DNA from: Spinacia oleracea
Lineage: Eukaryota; Streptophyta; Magnoliopsida; Caryophyllales; Amaranthaceae
DNA: 64,000 nt
Reading direction: 5' to 3'
NCBI RefSeq assembly: GCF_020520425.1
Contig: NC_079487.1
Coordinates: forward strand, 134,376,385 to 134,440,384
Under the pieces are notes generated by a model. The model saw only the letters and a list, made by a program, of their open reading frames with translations, was not told where the DNA came from and ran no database searches. Below are positions 13,290 through 23,526 of this stretch, in pieces (the first letter of the stretch is position 1; each line of letters opens with the position of its first letter). The position numbers and the translations under genes are program-made.

Positions 13290-13356
13290 CTCGCCAACAT
13301 CGATTGGGACGAGCAGATGGTATGAGGAGGAAACACCATCGATATCTGCTGCAATT
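13290..13356 (-). pseudogene. Unassigned captured exon in the Helitron
   Basis: On the minus strand a frame reads ADIDGVSSSYHLLVPIDVGE and stops at a GAG|GTTAGA donor. The exon-like reading and strand match the other captured pieces. The source gene was not recognised. Confidence 0.35.
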
Positions 13357-14654
13357 CATTAAAAGAATGAAGTTACGAATTCTTAGAACAATTATAGAAA
13401 TTTCCAAATCAACTATTCAAATCAACTAACAAGAAATTCAATTGTAAGAAATAAGAATGAACTACTCCACTAATCAAAGAACATCATCACTTCATCAGAC
13501 TCCCTAAATTCAATAATGTTCAGTAAAATCATTATCAATGAATTCACTGAAGTTCAATAGAATCAAATCATCATCAAGACTGACATTTACAGTAGGAACA
13601 GTGTAAATTGAACAAAAGTTATTGGAAAAAGCAGGAATAATTAAAACACAATAACACCTACTCAAATTCTATCAGATTCCAGGAGAAGAAAGGAAAATCA
13701 AAAAATTCACTTTGCATTGTTAAAACCAGTCAGGCATTGTTAAAAAAAATTTGAATTTTTTATTTGCATTGTTAAAAATTCTCCTTCCACTCACGTATAA
13801 TGTAAAATATGAATACAGTGTCGAGACAAAACAAAATAAATTCCACCTCATAGATGATTAGCTTATCATTATGACTGATAAAGTAGGAACGACAATTGCA
13901 CCTGAGATTGTTTTAATCTGTTCCCCAGCTCTGCCCCACATTTTCCCGGACTCTTCATTGTACTGTCTTGTTTACTGCTCCTCCCCCCCCCCTCTTTGTT
14001 TGCATGTTTTCGAATTTCCTTTATTTCGTCCACATACTTGCTCCAACAACTTGCAAACATATGAATTCCACATGCTAGTAAGCATGAACCTGTGAATCCC
14101 CTTTCAATAATCTTTGGAATTCATGGTTTCTGATTTTCTTGAGATCTTTCTAAATACTCTAATTTCTCCGAGTTTTCAAACGTTCATGCTTACACAAATT
14201 AGGAAAACGTAACGATAAATTGTTTCTATAGCTACCCGCCTACCTCTCATTTCTCCCTCACCTCCCACTTCCTCTCCAACTCCATATCCCTGCCCTAACC
14301 TCTTTTGCCATTTATAATTCATACATTTTATGAAGATACTTAACAATTCTGACTAAGGACATAAAATTATAAAACCTCACTCAGAATACACAAAACTAAG
14401 CATTCCAGTCCATGCTATGATAGAATAATAATAAAATCATAAAAAGGTTGTTGGGTTAAATAATACAAGAACAATGATTTCACACTTAAGTTACCAAATT
14501 GTTTGATAGGTGGGTGTCATATAAGCACGCTTTAGGAACGAATTTGTTCTGAACAATATGAAGAAATTTGGCCCGCCCCACGTGATTATGTTGCACACAA
14601 CAGTGGCTTGTTCACCAAAATTGTATGAGAACATATACAAACAAGCATGGAAGG

Positions 14655-14820
14655 AAATTTACCTCTGATAGTGAATTCACATCTCTTTGCGAGGAAGGTT
14701 TCTATGCGCGTCATATCTTCAACACTGGCAGCAACCTGGCCTTTCTTGGGGCCCTTTATGAGAGCTTCTACATACTCATCTTCATATTCAAGAGCATCAA
14801 GCCGAGACTTGGGAAAGTGA
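14655..14820 (-). pseudogene. Unassigned captured exon, acidic
   Basis: A minus-strand frame reads KSRLDALEYEDEYVEALIKG, PKKGQVAASVEDMTRIETFL and AKRCEFTI. Its charged, amphipathic composition looks like real coding sequence and not a chance frame. The parent gene was not recognised. It shares strand with the USP, MAP65 and ECM29 pieces. Confidence 0.45.
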
Positions 14821-15317
14821 AGCTCCTCATGAAAATAACTCTTAAAAAATGAACCGTTTTGAAATCTAATGGGATATTGTCTTTACATTAAGGTCTCAAT
14901 CCCTTTCACAGGAGAATAAAGGTTTTGCACTGTTTGTTTAGAGCCCAGACTTGCAGTATAACTTGATTTAACAATTAGAATTACAAACATCCATATGAAT
15001 AGCACGATTCGACCCAGCACGCTTAAAGTAGTTTTCCCTGCATATGGTAAAATTCAAGCATTAACGTCTTGTGAATTAGGTCTCTGTAGTCATTTCTAAA
15101 GGCATAAGCATAACTACTAAACTTTCAAAATATTTCACTTACTTTGAGAACCGAACCAAGTTGAACAGCTAAACGTGCAATTCAAAGCATAATACGATTT
15201 GATTATTATTTTCTTGTCAGACAACGTAAACAAGCATTACACAAAAAGTGTTCAAGCAACATTTTTTCAGCCTCCAAAGAAATCAAGAGAAAGATATACA
15301 AGGGTTGTGCATACCTC

Positions 15318-15410
15318 TTCCACTTCCTCCATCAAATTTGAGCCATATTCTTCCAATGTTAGCTATCTCCTGAGTACCAATATGATGGACAATCTCCTTT
15401 TTATCACCCA
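15318..15410 (-). pseudogene. Unassigned captured exon near the Helitron 5' end
   Basis: A minus-strand reading gives either IGTQEIANIGRIWLKFDGG or, in another frame, TLEEYGSNLMEEVEE before a GTATGC donor. The second reads more like protein and may join the acidic exon at 14.7-14.8 kb, but this is unproven. Nearby, 15747-15790 and 15916-15960 are near-duplicates of each other (GAGTATCAT...GAGGACGAATTGA). Confidence 0.3.
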
Positions 15411-17264
15411 TCATTCATAGAACCTATTTACAACATGGAAAATGTCATTCATATGAACAGAAAGCTAACACACATGAACACAAGATTTCACCATAATCTG
15501 TAATTATTCAAATAAACACACAATTAATTTAGTTATCCATCATAATCAGATAAATTAAGATTTTGTCAAGTTTTCTTGTCAAATAAAAAAACAATTAAAA
15601 ATAAATATTGACATTGTGTTTGGCTTTTGTACAGGATTAGGGATGTTCTCGTCAAAAATCACACATTTTCTGCAAATAAAATAAGATTAACACACATGAA
15701 CACAATATTTCAAATAACAATTCAAAATGCTATTACATAAAAGAGTATCATGCCGAGGAGATGAGGACGAATTGACAGTGTCAACAAATTTATACAAGAA
15801 AAGAACCAAATTAATTAGCCAAAACAATTGCAATCAACCCTAATCCACCAAATTCAATAATTAAAGCGAGGAAAAAACCCCTAATTTTAAAAAACCTAAT
15901 AAAAAAAAACAGAGAAAAGAGTATCATACCGAGGAGAAAGAGGACGAATTGATAGTGAGTAGAGAGACCTCGTCAACCGCAAGAGTTGCGAGCTGGAGGA
16001 GGAGAGGGCAAGCCGACGATCGCAAAACGAAGGGGATGAAGAGCTCGGAGAAAATGAATTGCGACCATATGGCATCAAGTGAAGATGGAAAAGAATAGGG
16101 ATAACCGGTAGTAACCATGTCCACAAGAATAACGACTAAACAAAAATGTGAATGGAAGGAGATTGCAGAGAAGTGAAGGGGGCGGAAAATCTAGGGTTTG
16201 TAGAAAATGGAAAGGGGAGAAGATCCCAGTGTCAAAAGAGAAAATAAGAAAGGGCAACTCAGGAGGGAAACAGTGAAGAGGGAGAAGGGAAGCATGAAAG
16301 AGGAGATCAGAGAAATGAATGGGGGTGATGAGAGCAACGTGGCAAGATCTGAGAAGAAGGGTAGATCAGTGGTAAAGGGTTAGAGGTGGGGGCAAAATAG
16401 TCAGAGCACTATTGCTGCAATAGTAACTCCAACTTTGCTCTTTTAGAAGTGTTAGGATATATAGTGCATCATTAAAAAACTAATTATCAAGAATGGGATG
16501 GTGTTGTTTAGATGAATGGTTATTGATGGAGATTATTTTTATTTGGGTTAGATGAATGGTTAATTATGCAGTAATTTTTTTTATTGTGTTAGATGAAGGA
16601 TTATAAATGGTAAACGTTAACAATTTGATGACTTGAACAATACACATAATCCCGATTTGATTATAAAGAACAGATGGGAATGAATAATAGAATCAAAGAG
16701 TTTCATAAATTTTGTATATTTGTGTTTTTTTTGAGAAGAAACTTCTCAATAAAACGTTGATGAAAGTGGAATAATTTAATTCATTTATTTTGATGGTAAA
16801 ATTTATTTAAATTATAAAATGGTTTATTATTAAATTAAAAGTCAACAAAATCAATGGTTTAGATTGATCTACTTTTATTTAATTGTTGAGATTTAACGTA
16901 TTATAATGGCTACCATTTTATTGTAGCTATTTGTAAAATCATCCATTAAATTTATGTATTTAAATGTTTAGTAATTTTAACTCCTTATTCATCTTCAATT
17001 TTATGTATTTTCTGGCAACTTGTGGCAGGTTGAAGCAATGGATGCTCAACTACAACTAAACCGACTTCCCTTGTTTCCTAAATTGACATGTTTGGATGTC
17101 GATTTTCACAGTTTTAGGGAACCTCCACATTTAACCCTGCTCTTTCAACTTTTTAAACATGCACCCAATCTTGTGTCTCTGAAATATACTGTGAGTAGTT
17201 TAATTATCTTTCTACCAAAATTTGCAGCTTCAATCTTATAAATGAATTGACGTGTACCAGTGGC

Positions 17265-17432
17265 GGAGCCACGGGCCTCTTAGGGGTTCCTTGAGCCCAC
17301 TTGAATTTTCTTTTTCTTTTTTTATAGTTAAATTTTCAAATTTTTTTTAAAAAATACATAATTTTGGTGAAAGTTTTTATCAATTTTTAAATAGTGACCC
17401 CGCTGTCTCGAATTTCTGAATCTAAACTGACG
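17265..17432. repeat. Dispersed repeat with GTGGCGGAGCCACG start
   Basis: The GTGGCGGAGCCACG head and the AT-rich body resemble a repeat seen widely in plant introns. Its class is not clear. It lies between two pieces of the F-box pseudogene. Confidence 0.35.
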
Positions 17433-17513
17433 TAGTGACGTGTACTCTTGTTTTAGGGATAAATTCATAAACAGGAATCAGGGTCTCCGTCTGAGCTGCC
17501 TCCACTTCCAAGT

Positions 17514-17903
17514 AGACCTGGTTATCGGGCGGGTCGGGTCAGGGTCGGGGCGGGTCAAAAGAGGGTCGGGTATTAAAAGGGTCATTTTTAGCGGGTCGAT
17601 AATGGGCGGGTCAAAAGCGGGTTACGGGTCAATAACGGGTCATTAGTGAGCGGGTCAATAAACGAGCAATGAAAAATGAAAAACAAAAGAGCCATGTGCA
17701 AGTACAAGTGAATACGAAGCTATACAAGTAATTTTTTGTATCATTACTATTTTAATTTTCAAAATAATTGTAGTATAAGTTTGACCCTATAATGACCCTG
17801 TCCAATAAAGGCCCTGTCCAATAAGAGCCCTGACCAATAAAAGCCCTATTAACTTGACCCTAACCCTATATCATTGGACTACCCTGTCCAATAACCAGGC
17901 CTA
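17514..17903. mobile_element. hAT MITE inside the FBD exon
   Basis: This 390 bp element has terminal repeats TAGACCTGGTTATCGGG and AATAACCAGGCCTA. It is bounded by a perfect 8 bp duplication CTTCCAAG (17506-17513 and 17904-17911), the hAT signature. The interior contains GGGTCGGG-type runs at one end and CCTGTCCAATAA repeats at the other. Removing it and one target copy restores PPLPSMVPKCLL in the F-box/FBD exon, so it landed in coding sequence. Confidence 0.88.
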
Positions 17904-18635
17904 CTTCCAAGTATGGTGCCCAAATGTTTGTTATCAACCCTTGAAGTTTTTGACATCTACAATTTTGAAGGGAAATTTACAGAAAATGCTGTGACAGAAT
18001 ATATCTTACGACACACAATGGCGTTGAAGGTCATCAGGATTCATCTCAACAGGAATTCAAATTCAAATAAGGCAGCTGCTGCAATTCCACGGCTGTTGAC
18101 GAGCCCTAAGGCTTCATCTGCATGTAAATTTATAATTACATGATCAGAATTCAGATATGTTGAGTTTCTCATTGTTGGTTCAGCAAATTAAGCAGCAAAC
18201 ATTTGATGTTGTTTCAAATGCTAATTATGTTCTATTGCATTTTATTGTTATGATCTTCAGCTTTATTAAAAAGCTTTAGATATGACTGTAGACGCTAAAC
18301 ATTTGTTAGTGTATTACAATTAAACTTAATTAATTAATTTGGACCGAAATTATATTATAATCCATTTTAATTATTTAAGCCCACCTAAACTAAATACCCG
18401 AATCAATCAAATACAATTTGGGTCATAAATATTTGGGTTAGTCCATGTTATTAGCCCAAAATAAACAAATTTGGGGGGAAAAACCTTAACTTTCCCACAT
18501 TGAAATTAGGCAAAATTAATGAACAAAACTTACAAAAATTAGTGATAGAGTGTCGAAAATCACTTAGTATAGCAGCAATCTACCAATTTCATTCAAATGA
18601 TAAAGCAAAAAGAGCGTAAATTTTTTTTGGTGGAG

Positions 18636-18933
18636 GATGAAGAACGGGGATGAAGAACAGAGAGAAAGGAGGGAAAGTGGAGGTTCTAATTTTTGGGTTT
18701 TATTTTGGCTCCAAATGGTTTTAAGTGAGAAAAAGGGAGGGAAGTGGGTGCAAGAAGTAAAAACGTGAGAGTCAAGCCGGAAAAAATTAAGTCAATGCCC
18801 GAAAATTCAAAAAGACTGTCTTTTGCAAATTATTTTTAGTTTTAGGTCTGTTTTTGCAAAAAAAAAATTATAAAAGGTTGTTTTTTGCAAAAAAAATGGT
18901 TATAAAAGGTTGTTTTTGGCAAATTAATTTGCC
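18636..18933 (-). repeat. Mutator-like long terminal repeat arm, copy 2
   Basis: This is the inverted partner of 5465-5735, with the outer end ending GGCAAATTAATTTGCC. The shared block includes the GAACGGGGATGAAG, CAAAATAAAACCC and TTTTGCAAAAA modules. The two arms face each other across the F-box pseudogene. The flanking nine bases differ (TTTTCTTCC against TTTAATTTA), so a single element is not proven. Confidence 0.6.
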
Positions 18934-19004
18934 TTTAATTTATCGTTTGTATCTTGGGAAACCGTGCTTGCGCTTTTCTCTAAATGCACAAGGTCCAACA
19001 GCTA

Positions 19005-19365
19005 CTCCCTCAGTCTCTTTTTGTTTTTTACGTTTGATATTTTGCACGCGTTTTAACGACTAATTAATGTGTATTGAGATTCTTCTAAATTTTTTATGTA
19101 AACGAAGAAAATTACGTTTATTTATAATGTTTTAACTCTTATCAAAATTCTGCTATTAGGAAAATGAGAAAAAGTTAATGTCCCAATGAAAAACTGTGAG
19201 TAATTAAATGACCTAATGAATTTAATTGGTTAAAATAATAGTTGGACACAAATTTTGATAGAATATTAAATCAATTATGTGATAATATAAAAGGAAATGT
19301 AAATAACATTCTGGAACACCAAAAAAGAAAAACGTAAATTAATACACAAAAAGAGACGGATGAAG
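19005..19365. mobile_element. Stowaway MITE upstream of the PPR gene
   Basis: This 361 bp element starts CTCCCTCAGTCTC and ends AGAGACGGATGAAG. TA lies on both sides (19003-19004 and 19366-19367). Its interior (AATTAATGTGTATTGAGATT) is closely related to the copy at 22105-22430. It lies about 100 bp before the PPR start codon and may form part of that promoter. Confidence 0.8.
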
Positions 19366-19467
19366 TAATCGACAACAATTCCAACATTAACTAATCCTTT
19401 TTACCGTGATACAATTATACAACACAAGTACGGAGTACCAAATTACTCACTCCATATTAAGTAAATC

Positions 19468-20298
19468 ATGGCGGAAGCACCACTCCTCCGTCGCCTTCTC
19501 TCCTCTTTTTTCACCTTCAAATTTCCATTACCACCCACTCCAAACCTAATCACACGGCGGTTCTCTTCCTCCGAACCAAACCCCACTTCCCCCGAACCCA
19601 AACCCAAACCCAACACCAAGGTCAGCTTCTCCCCACCAAACTCCTCTGTCTCCAAACCCGAATCCGAACCTACCCAAAACAAGAACACCGACCTCCCACC
19701 CTCTTACAACCCCTTTACCAACAAACCCGTCAATGCCGAACCCAAAGATCCCAACAATTTAAAAGAAATCTTCCACAAAATGAGAACTGATGGGTTAATC
19801 AGCAATGCAGTCAAGATGTTCGACGAAATGTCAAAACATGGTTTAACCCATGACACGTTTGAAATGTTTAAGGTGATCAAACAAACAGGTAAAATGCCCG
19901 ATGTGGTGGCCCACACCGCTGTTATTGAAGCTTACGCTGGTGCTGGACAATGCAAGGGAGCTCACAATGTGTACTTGAAGATGTTGGCATATGGGGTTCT
20001 TCCCAATGCTTACACTTATAGTGTGTTGATCAAGTCGCTAGCTGCAGGTGGGATGATCATGGAGGCTAAAGAGTATGTGTTGGAGATGTTGGGGAAGGGA
20101 ATGAGGCTGAATCCCGGGACGTGTGTGGCGGTTATCGAGGCGTTTGTGAGGGAGGGGAAGGAGGAGGAGGGAAGAGAGTTGTTGAATGAGATGAAAGGGA
20201 AGGGTTTTGTGGGGGATGAGAAGGGTGTTAGGGAGGTTCTTAAGGGTAAGAAAGGGCATGTTGTTAGGAATGTTATAGATATTCTTTGTGCTAAATGA
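19468..20298 (+). CDS. Small pentatricopeptide repeat protein, probably organellar
   Basis: An uninterrupted, intronless 276-residue frame. Residues 1 to about 35 are rich in Arg, Ser, Leu and Phe with few acids, typical of a mitochondrial targeting peptide, then a Pro/Ser/Lys-rich linker runs to about 90. From about residue 115 to 240 there are P-type PPR motifs, for example VVAHTAVIEAYAGAGQCKGA followed by NVYLKMLAYGVLPNAYTYSV and the next motif with LIKSLAAGGMIMEAKEYVLE. There is no E or DYW domain. P-class PPR proteins bind organellar RNA; short ones like this resemble At4g38150-type proteins. The start follows the Stowaway MITE. GC content is higher than in neighbouring DNA, as expected of coding sequence. 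The RNA target is unknown. Confidence 0.88.
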   Translation: MAEAPLLRRLLSSFFTFKFPLPPTPNLITRRFSSSEPNPTSPEPKPKPNTKVSFSPPNSSVSKPESEPTQNKNTDLPPSYNPFTNKPVNAEPKDPNNLKEIFHKMRTDGLISNAVKMFDEMSKHGLTHDTFEMFKVIKQTGKMPDVVAHTAVIEAYAGAGQCKGAHNVYLKMLAYGVLPNAYTYSVLIKSLAAGGMIMEAKEYVLEMLGKGMRLNPGTCVAVIEAFVREGKEEEGRELLNEMKGKGFVGDEKGVREVLKGKKGHVVRNVIDILCAK

Positions 20299-20477
20299 TT
20301 TTTACTTTGTAATGAAATTTCAATTTGGTGTTTATGTTTTGGGTGTAAAAAGAGTCGCAAAATGCAAGGACAAATGATGTAGACAAGATTCGATCACAGG
20401 TCTTGGTTAATGTCTTTCAAGACTTTTCCAACTAAGTTAGTTGGATCCACATTTCAATTTGTTGTTGGACTATTATA

Positions 20478-20960
20478 TATTTCGCCGATATTAATGATCA
20501 AAGTTGTGTATTGAGAAGTGAAATCAAAACTTTGTAATCATAAGAGAACGAATGAAGTATTTGCGTCTTGAATTATGTATGGAAATTTTCATGAACATCA
20601 AGCATTTCATTTACTAACATCATCTATTTAAGCTTACAAAAGAAGATGTATCTTGAACATTAATAATTTTAACCCATCTTACAACCCCAAACTCCTCATT
20701 TTCTATTTGTTGAATGATTTGCATTCGACTAATAGATATCAATCATATCACATATATTAATGGTCAAAGTTGTGTATTATCGACAAATTAACTCAAAACC
20801 TTGTGATCAAAAAAGAACACAGGAAGTATTTGCGTCCTGGATTATGCATCATGCATTTCAATTACTAAGCATAATTTATTCAAGGGTACAAGACAAAATG
20901 TAAATTAAACCTCACAAACTTCACCATCATACAACCACAAACTCCCTAATTTCAATTATG
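20478..20960. repeat. Tandem duplication at the 3' end of BAHD gene 1
   Basis: Two related copies (about 20478-20710 and 20750-20960) share AGTATTTGCGTC, GATTATG/GAATTATG, CATTTACTA/CAATTACTA and ACCACAAACTCC-type blocks in the same order. The second copy abuts the BAHD stop codon, so the repeat contains its 3' UTR. The duplication suggests an unequal exchange next to the acyltransferase gene. Confidence 0.6.
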
Positions 20961-20962
20961 TT

Positions 20963-23308
20963 TCAAATACTTGGATTGAAAGAAGCAAACTTAAGAAACT
21001 CCTCATCACCTTCAAACACACACATCAAATCTTCATCCAAAGTAACCCAAACTTCAACCCCTTCACCATCTTTACAATCCATCATAACAACATTATTCTT
21101 ATAAGGATAAACCGCAGTACTAACCCACACAGGCTTCCCCCACCCAAAATCCACATCATAAACAGGGTGTTTACACCAACTACTAAAAGTATACGCATCA
21201 TCCATACTATGTTCACCATCAACACCTATCTTTCCCGCCATTAAAAGCCATTTTTCCCCTTCAACATTCCTAGCAAACTCGCATAAATTCATAAGCGCGT
21301 CCCTCATACGCGCCGCCAGTGTTCCCAGACTTATATCATCTTCTTCCTTGATCATCACTGGGAAATACCAAACTATGTTTCCGACGGTGTTTTTCGGCAA
21401 TGGTGGGACCATTCTGGTACGCATGTTGACCGTTTGGGCTAACGAGTATGACGTCACCAAGCCACGTGGGTGGATTTTTTTGTTAGATTGGATGATGGTT
21501 TTGTATATGAGTGATGTTACGACCTCGACACGACTTGGGTTTTGTATGGGTTTGGCTTTTGAGTTGTTGGAGGCGGCGGCTATGGTGTCCGCCGCCGCCG
21601 CCGCTGCCGCCTTGAGCTCCGATAATTTTGTTGGGTTGAATACGTATCTTCTTGTAACGACGTTGGATGTCGTGAATTCGAGTTCTGGGATGATGGATTG
21701 GTTGTTAGGAGGCCATATTGATGATGCTGTGTTGAGCAATGCGCAGATTGATGATAAGTTCTCCCCTGTTAAAATTAACAACATAAATACATAATGACAA
21801 TGTTATTTAACTTTTTCCTTTTATTTTTTTTGGCGAGCTACCTGCTCAAAAAAGCTACAATATCTTGAATCTTAATAGTTAATTACATAATTTATGTATC
21901 AAAGGTTGGCTATTTGTTTATATATTTTAATTTTGGACAAGCATGGCCTTTTGTATGACCAAAGGAGTTAGATCTAAATGACACATTTTAAAAGAATTTT
22001 TGACAATTATAAAATGGATAGATTGAGTAAATGGTAACTCTGGATTAATTTTGGAACCTCTAATTTTTCTTTAATATAACAAATGATAAAAATAATTAAT
22101 TATGCATGCGATTTAATGATTAATTAATGTATATTGAGATTTTTCTATTTTTTTCATTTAAATAAGACAAATTGCGTTTATTTATAATGTTTTCAATTTC
22201 ATAAAAAAATCTGACATTGAAAAATTGAAAAAGATTTATTACCCAAATGGAAAAGTTTGAGAGGTTAAATGTCCCAATGAATTTAATTGGTTAAAATAAT
22301 CGTTATGCACAAATTTTGACAGAATATTAAGACATATATGCGATAATATAAAATGAAAGATCTTCAATGTAAATAACAAAATGATACTCCCAAAATGAAA
22401 TACGTAAAGAACAAAAAGAGACAGATGGAGTACTTCGTATTCCCTAAGCTCCTCCTACCCCATTACTTAGTTTCTTATTGATTTTCCTTTTTAAATTGTG
22501 CATATTTGTCAATGCACGACTTTACCAAGAATATCTTTAATTTTGTATTAGTAAATTATAAAAAAAATTATATTCTTAAAGCACTCAAAGACGATTCAAA
22601 CAAGATCCCGTATAACTATATTTTTTCCCCCTTATATATTGGGAATAAATAAATAGATTTTGTTTAAAATTCTAATTAGTTGCAAGATTTCAAACAGGAT
22701 ATCATTAAGGAACAAAGGGAGTATAATTTATCAATACACAATTTGTGTGAAATGGACTCACCAGATGTTCTAGCAATGTAAGCCCAATCATTGAGGAATG
22801 TAAAAATGGTACAAGCATCTGCAATTTTGTGTGACATACATATACCAATAGCCATACCACCACAATCAAAGTAACTAACTTGCACAGCCAAAACACTCAA
22901 ATTCTTCGAACTCTTCCACTGCAAACCACCAGGGAAGAGGGTGTTCAACACCTCGAGTTTCGGCCTATTTAAGACATCGATAAGGTTGTTCTTTGCACGC
23001 GCTTCCACGAAAACCACCCCCTCCTCGTCATCACAATCGATACAAACACCGTCTTTCACCTTCCCTGCAAAAGGGTAGTAAAGAGTTAAGGTTTCTGAGA
23101 GTGAGTTTTTCAAGTGTGAAGATAGGGTAGCATGTTCGGAAGGTTCCGAAGGCGGCGGTGGTGGTGGCGGCGCGTGGTAGAATAACAAGATGGGAACATA
23201 GATGCTAGGTGAGAGTTGGTCTAGGCCAGATAGTTTGTGTAGTTTGGAATGTGATGGGGTTGGTTTTGAGGGTTTTAGAGCTTCCTTAGAAATGATCTCT
23301 ACTTCCAT
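20963..23308 (-). CDS. BAHD acyltransferase 1 (vinorine synthase-like)
   Basis: Two minus-strand exons, 23308-22762 and 21765-20963, join in frame (phase 1) to 449 residues. BAHD enzymes transfer acyl groups from acyl-CoA to alcohols or amines of specialised metabolites in the cytosol. The catalytic HxxxD motif is HKIAD at residues 160-164, in the context ICMSHKIADACT. The structural DFGWG motif is at 388-392. Both are intact and length is normal for the family. A proline run occurs near residues 47-53, and an Ala run from a GCC microsatellite lies near 235-241; both are unusual but surface-loop compatible. The intron (about 1.0 kb) contains a truncated Stowaway MITE. Substrate cannot be told from sequence; the nearest group by feel is clade III (vinorine synthase/deacetylvindoline acetyltransferase-like). 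Confidence 0.9.
22105..22430. mobile_element. Truncated Stowaway MITE in the BAHD 1 intron
   Basis: The right end, AGACAGATGGAG followed by TA, and the interior match the intact element at 19005-19365. The left CTCCCTCC end is not present, so it is truncated or decayed there. It lies wholly in the intron of BAHD gene 1. Confidence 0.65.
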
Positions 23309-23526
23309 ACTCTTTAAAAAAATTTGACTTTTTCGAGAAATTTAAGGTTGAATTGAATTTCGTGCTTTCTGGTCCCAAAGAGGTTAACCTGGTTTCTTTT
23401 CCTTATAAAAAAAAATAACGTTGAAGTTTGTGATTTTTTATAGACAATAAGAGATAGATTGTGGTTTATAGAAGATTGCAAGGTAGAGTTTGTTAAAGCT
23501 CCATATATAATGTTGAAATGTCTGAG

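Larger units (their letters stand above)
7078..16457 (-). mobile_element. Gene-fragment-carrying non-autonomous Helitron, 9.38 kb
   Basis: Read on the minus strand, the 3' end shows an 11 bp stem hairpin (GGAACGTGCGC with its complement, 7085-7110), then AACAA, then CTAG, followed by host T (7077). The proposed 5' end is TCCTAACACTTC at 16457, preceded by host A (16458), so the insertion lies between A and T as Helitrons require. No Rep/helicase coding was found, so it would need an autonomous partner. Inside, on the same minus strand, are exons with introns from a USP deubiquitinase, MAP65, ECM29 and several unidentified exons. It sits in an intron of the F-box pseudogene. The 3' end is convincing; the 5' end is less certain because it rests only on TC and the AT target rule. 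Confidence 0.8.
6138..18143 (+). pseudogene. F-box/FBD/LRR-type gene, disrupted
   Basis: Plus-strand pieces of an F-box/RNI/FBD-family gene are spread over 12 kb. The first piece (6138-6558) contains DLRSFVDRVLILNNAP and FRLHLRH, typical of the segment after an F-box. It then shifts frame into an LRR-like stretch with SSSLKRLKIYD and ESPSLEYLSI. A second piece (17030-17190) encodes PLFPKLTCLDVDF and HAPNLVSLKYT. The third, starting near 17476 and continuing after a MITE from 17904, encodes VPKCLLSTLEVFDIYNFEGK and an FBD-like end with TEYILRH. No F-box domain is visible at the N-terminus, there is a frame change in the first piece, and a 9.4 kb Helitron plus an hAT MITE interrupt it. Members normally act as SCF ubiquitin-ligase substrate receptors; this copy cannot encode one. 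Confidence 0.75.

Noticed and set aside
15896-16257. Overlapping minus-strand frames near the Helitron 5' end
   Set aside because: Serine/leucine/phenylalanine-rich frames in a pyrimidine-rich strand, typical of captured promoter or 5' UTR sequence and not of protein.
20016-20360. Minus-strand frames across the PPR gene
   Set aside because: Antisense shadows of the PPR coding frame, rich in Leu, Pro and Ser as expected from the complement.
21348-21794. Plus-strand 148-codon frame
   Set aside because: Antisense shadow of BAHD 1 exon 2, kept open by its codon composition.
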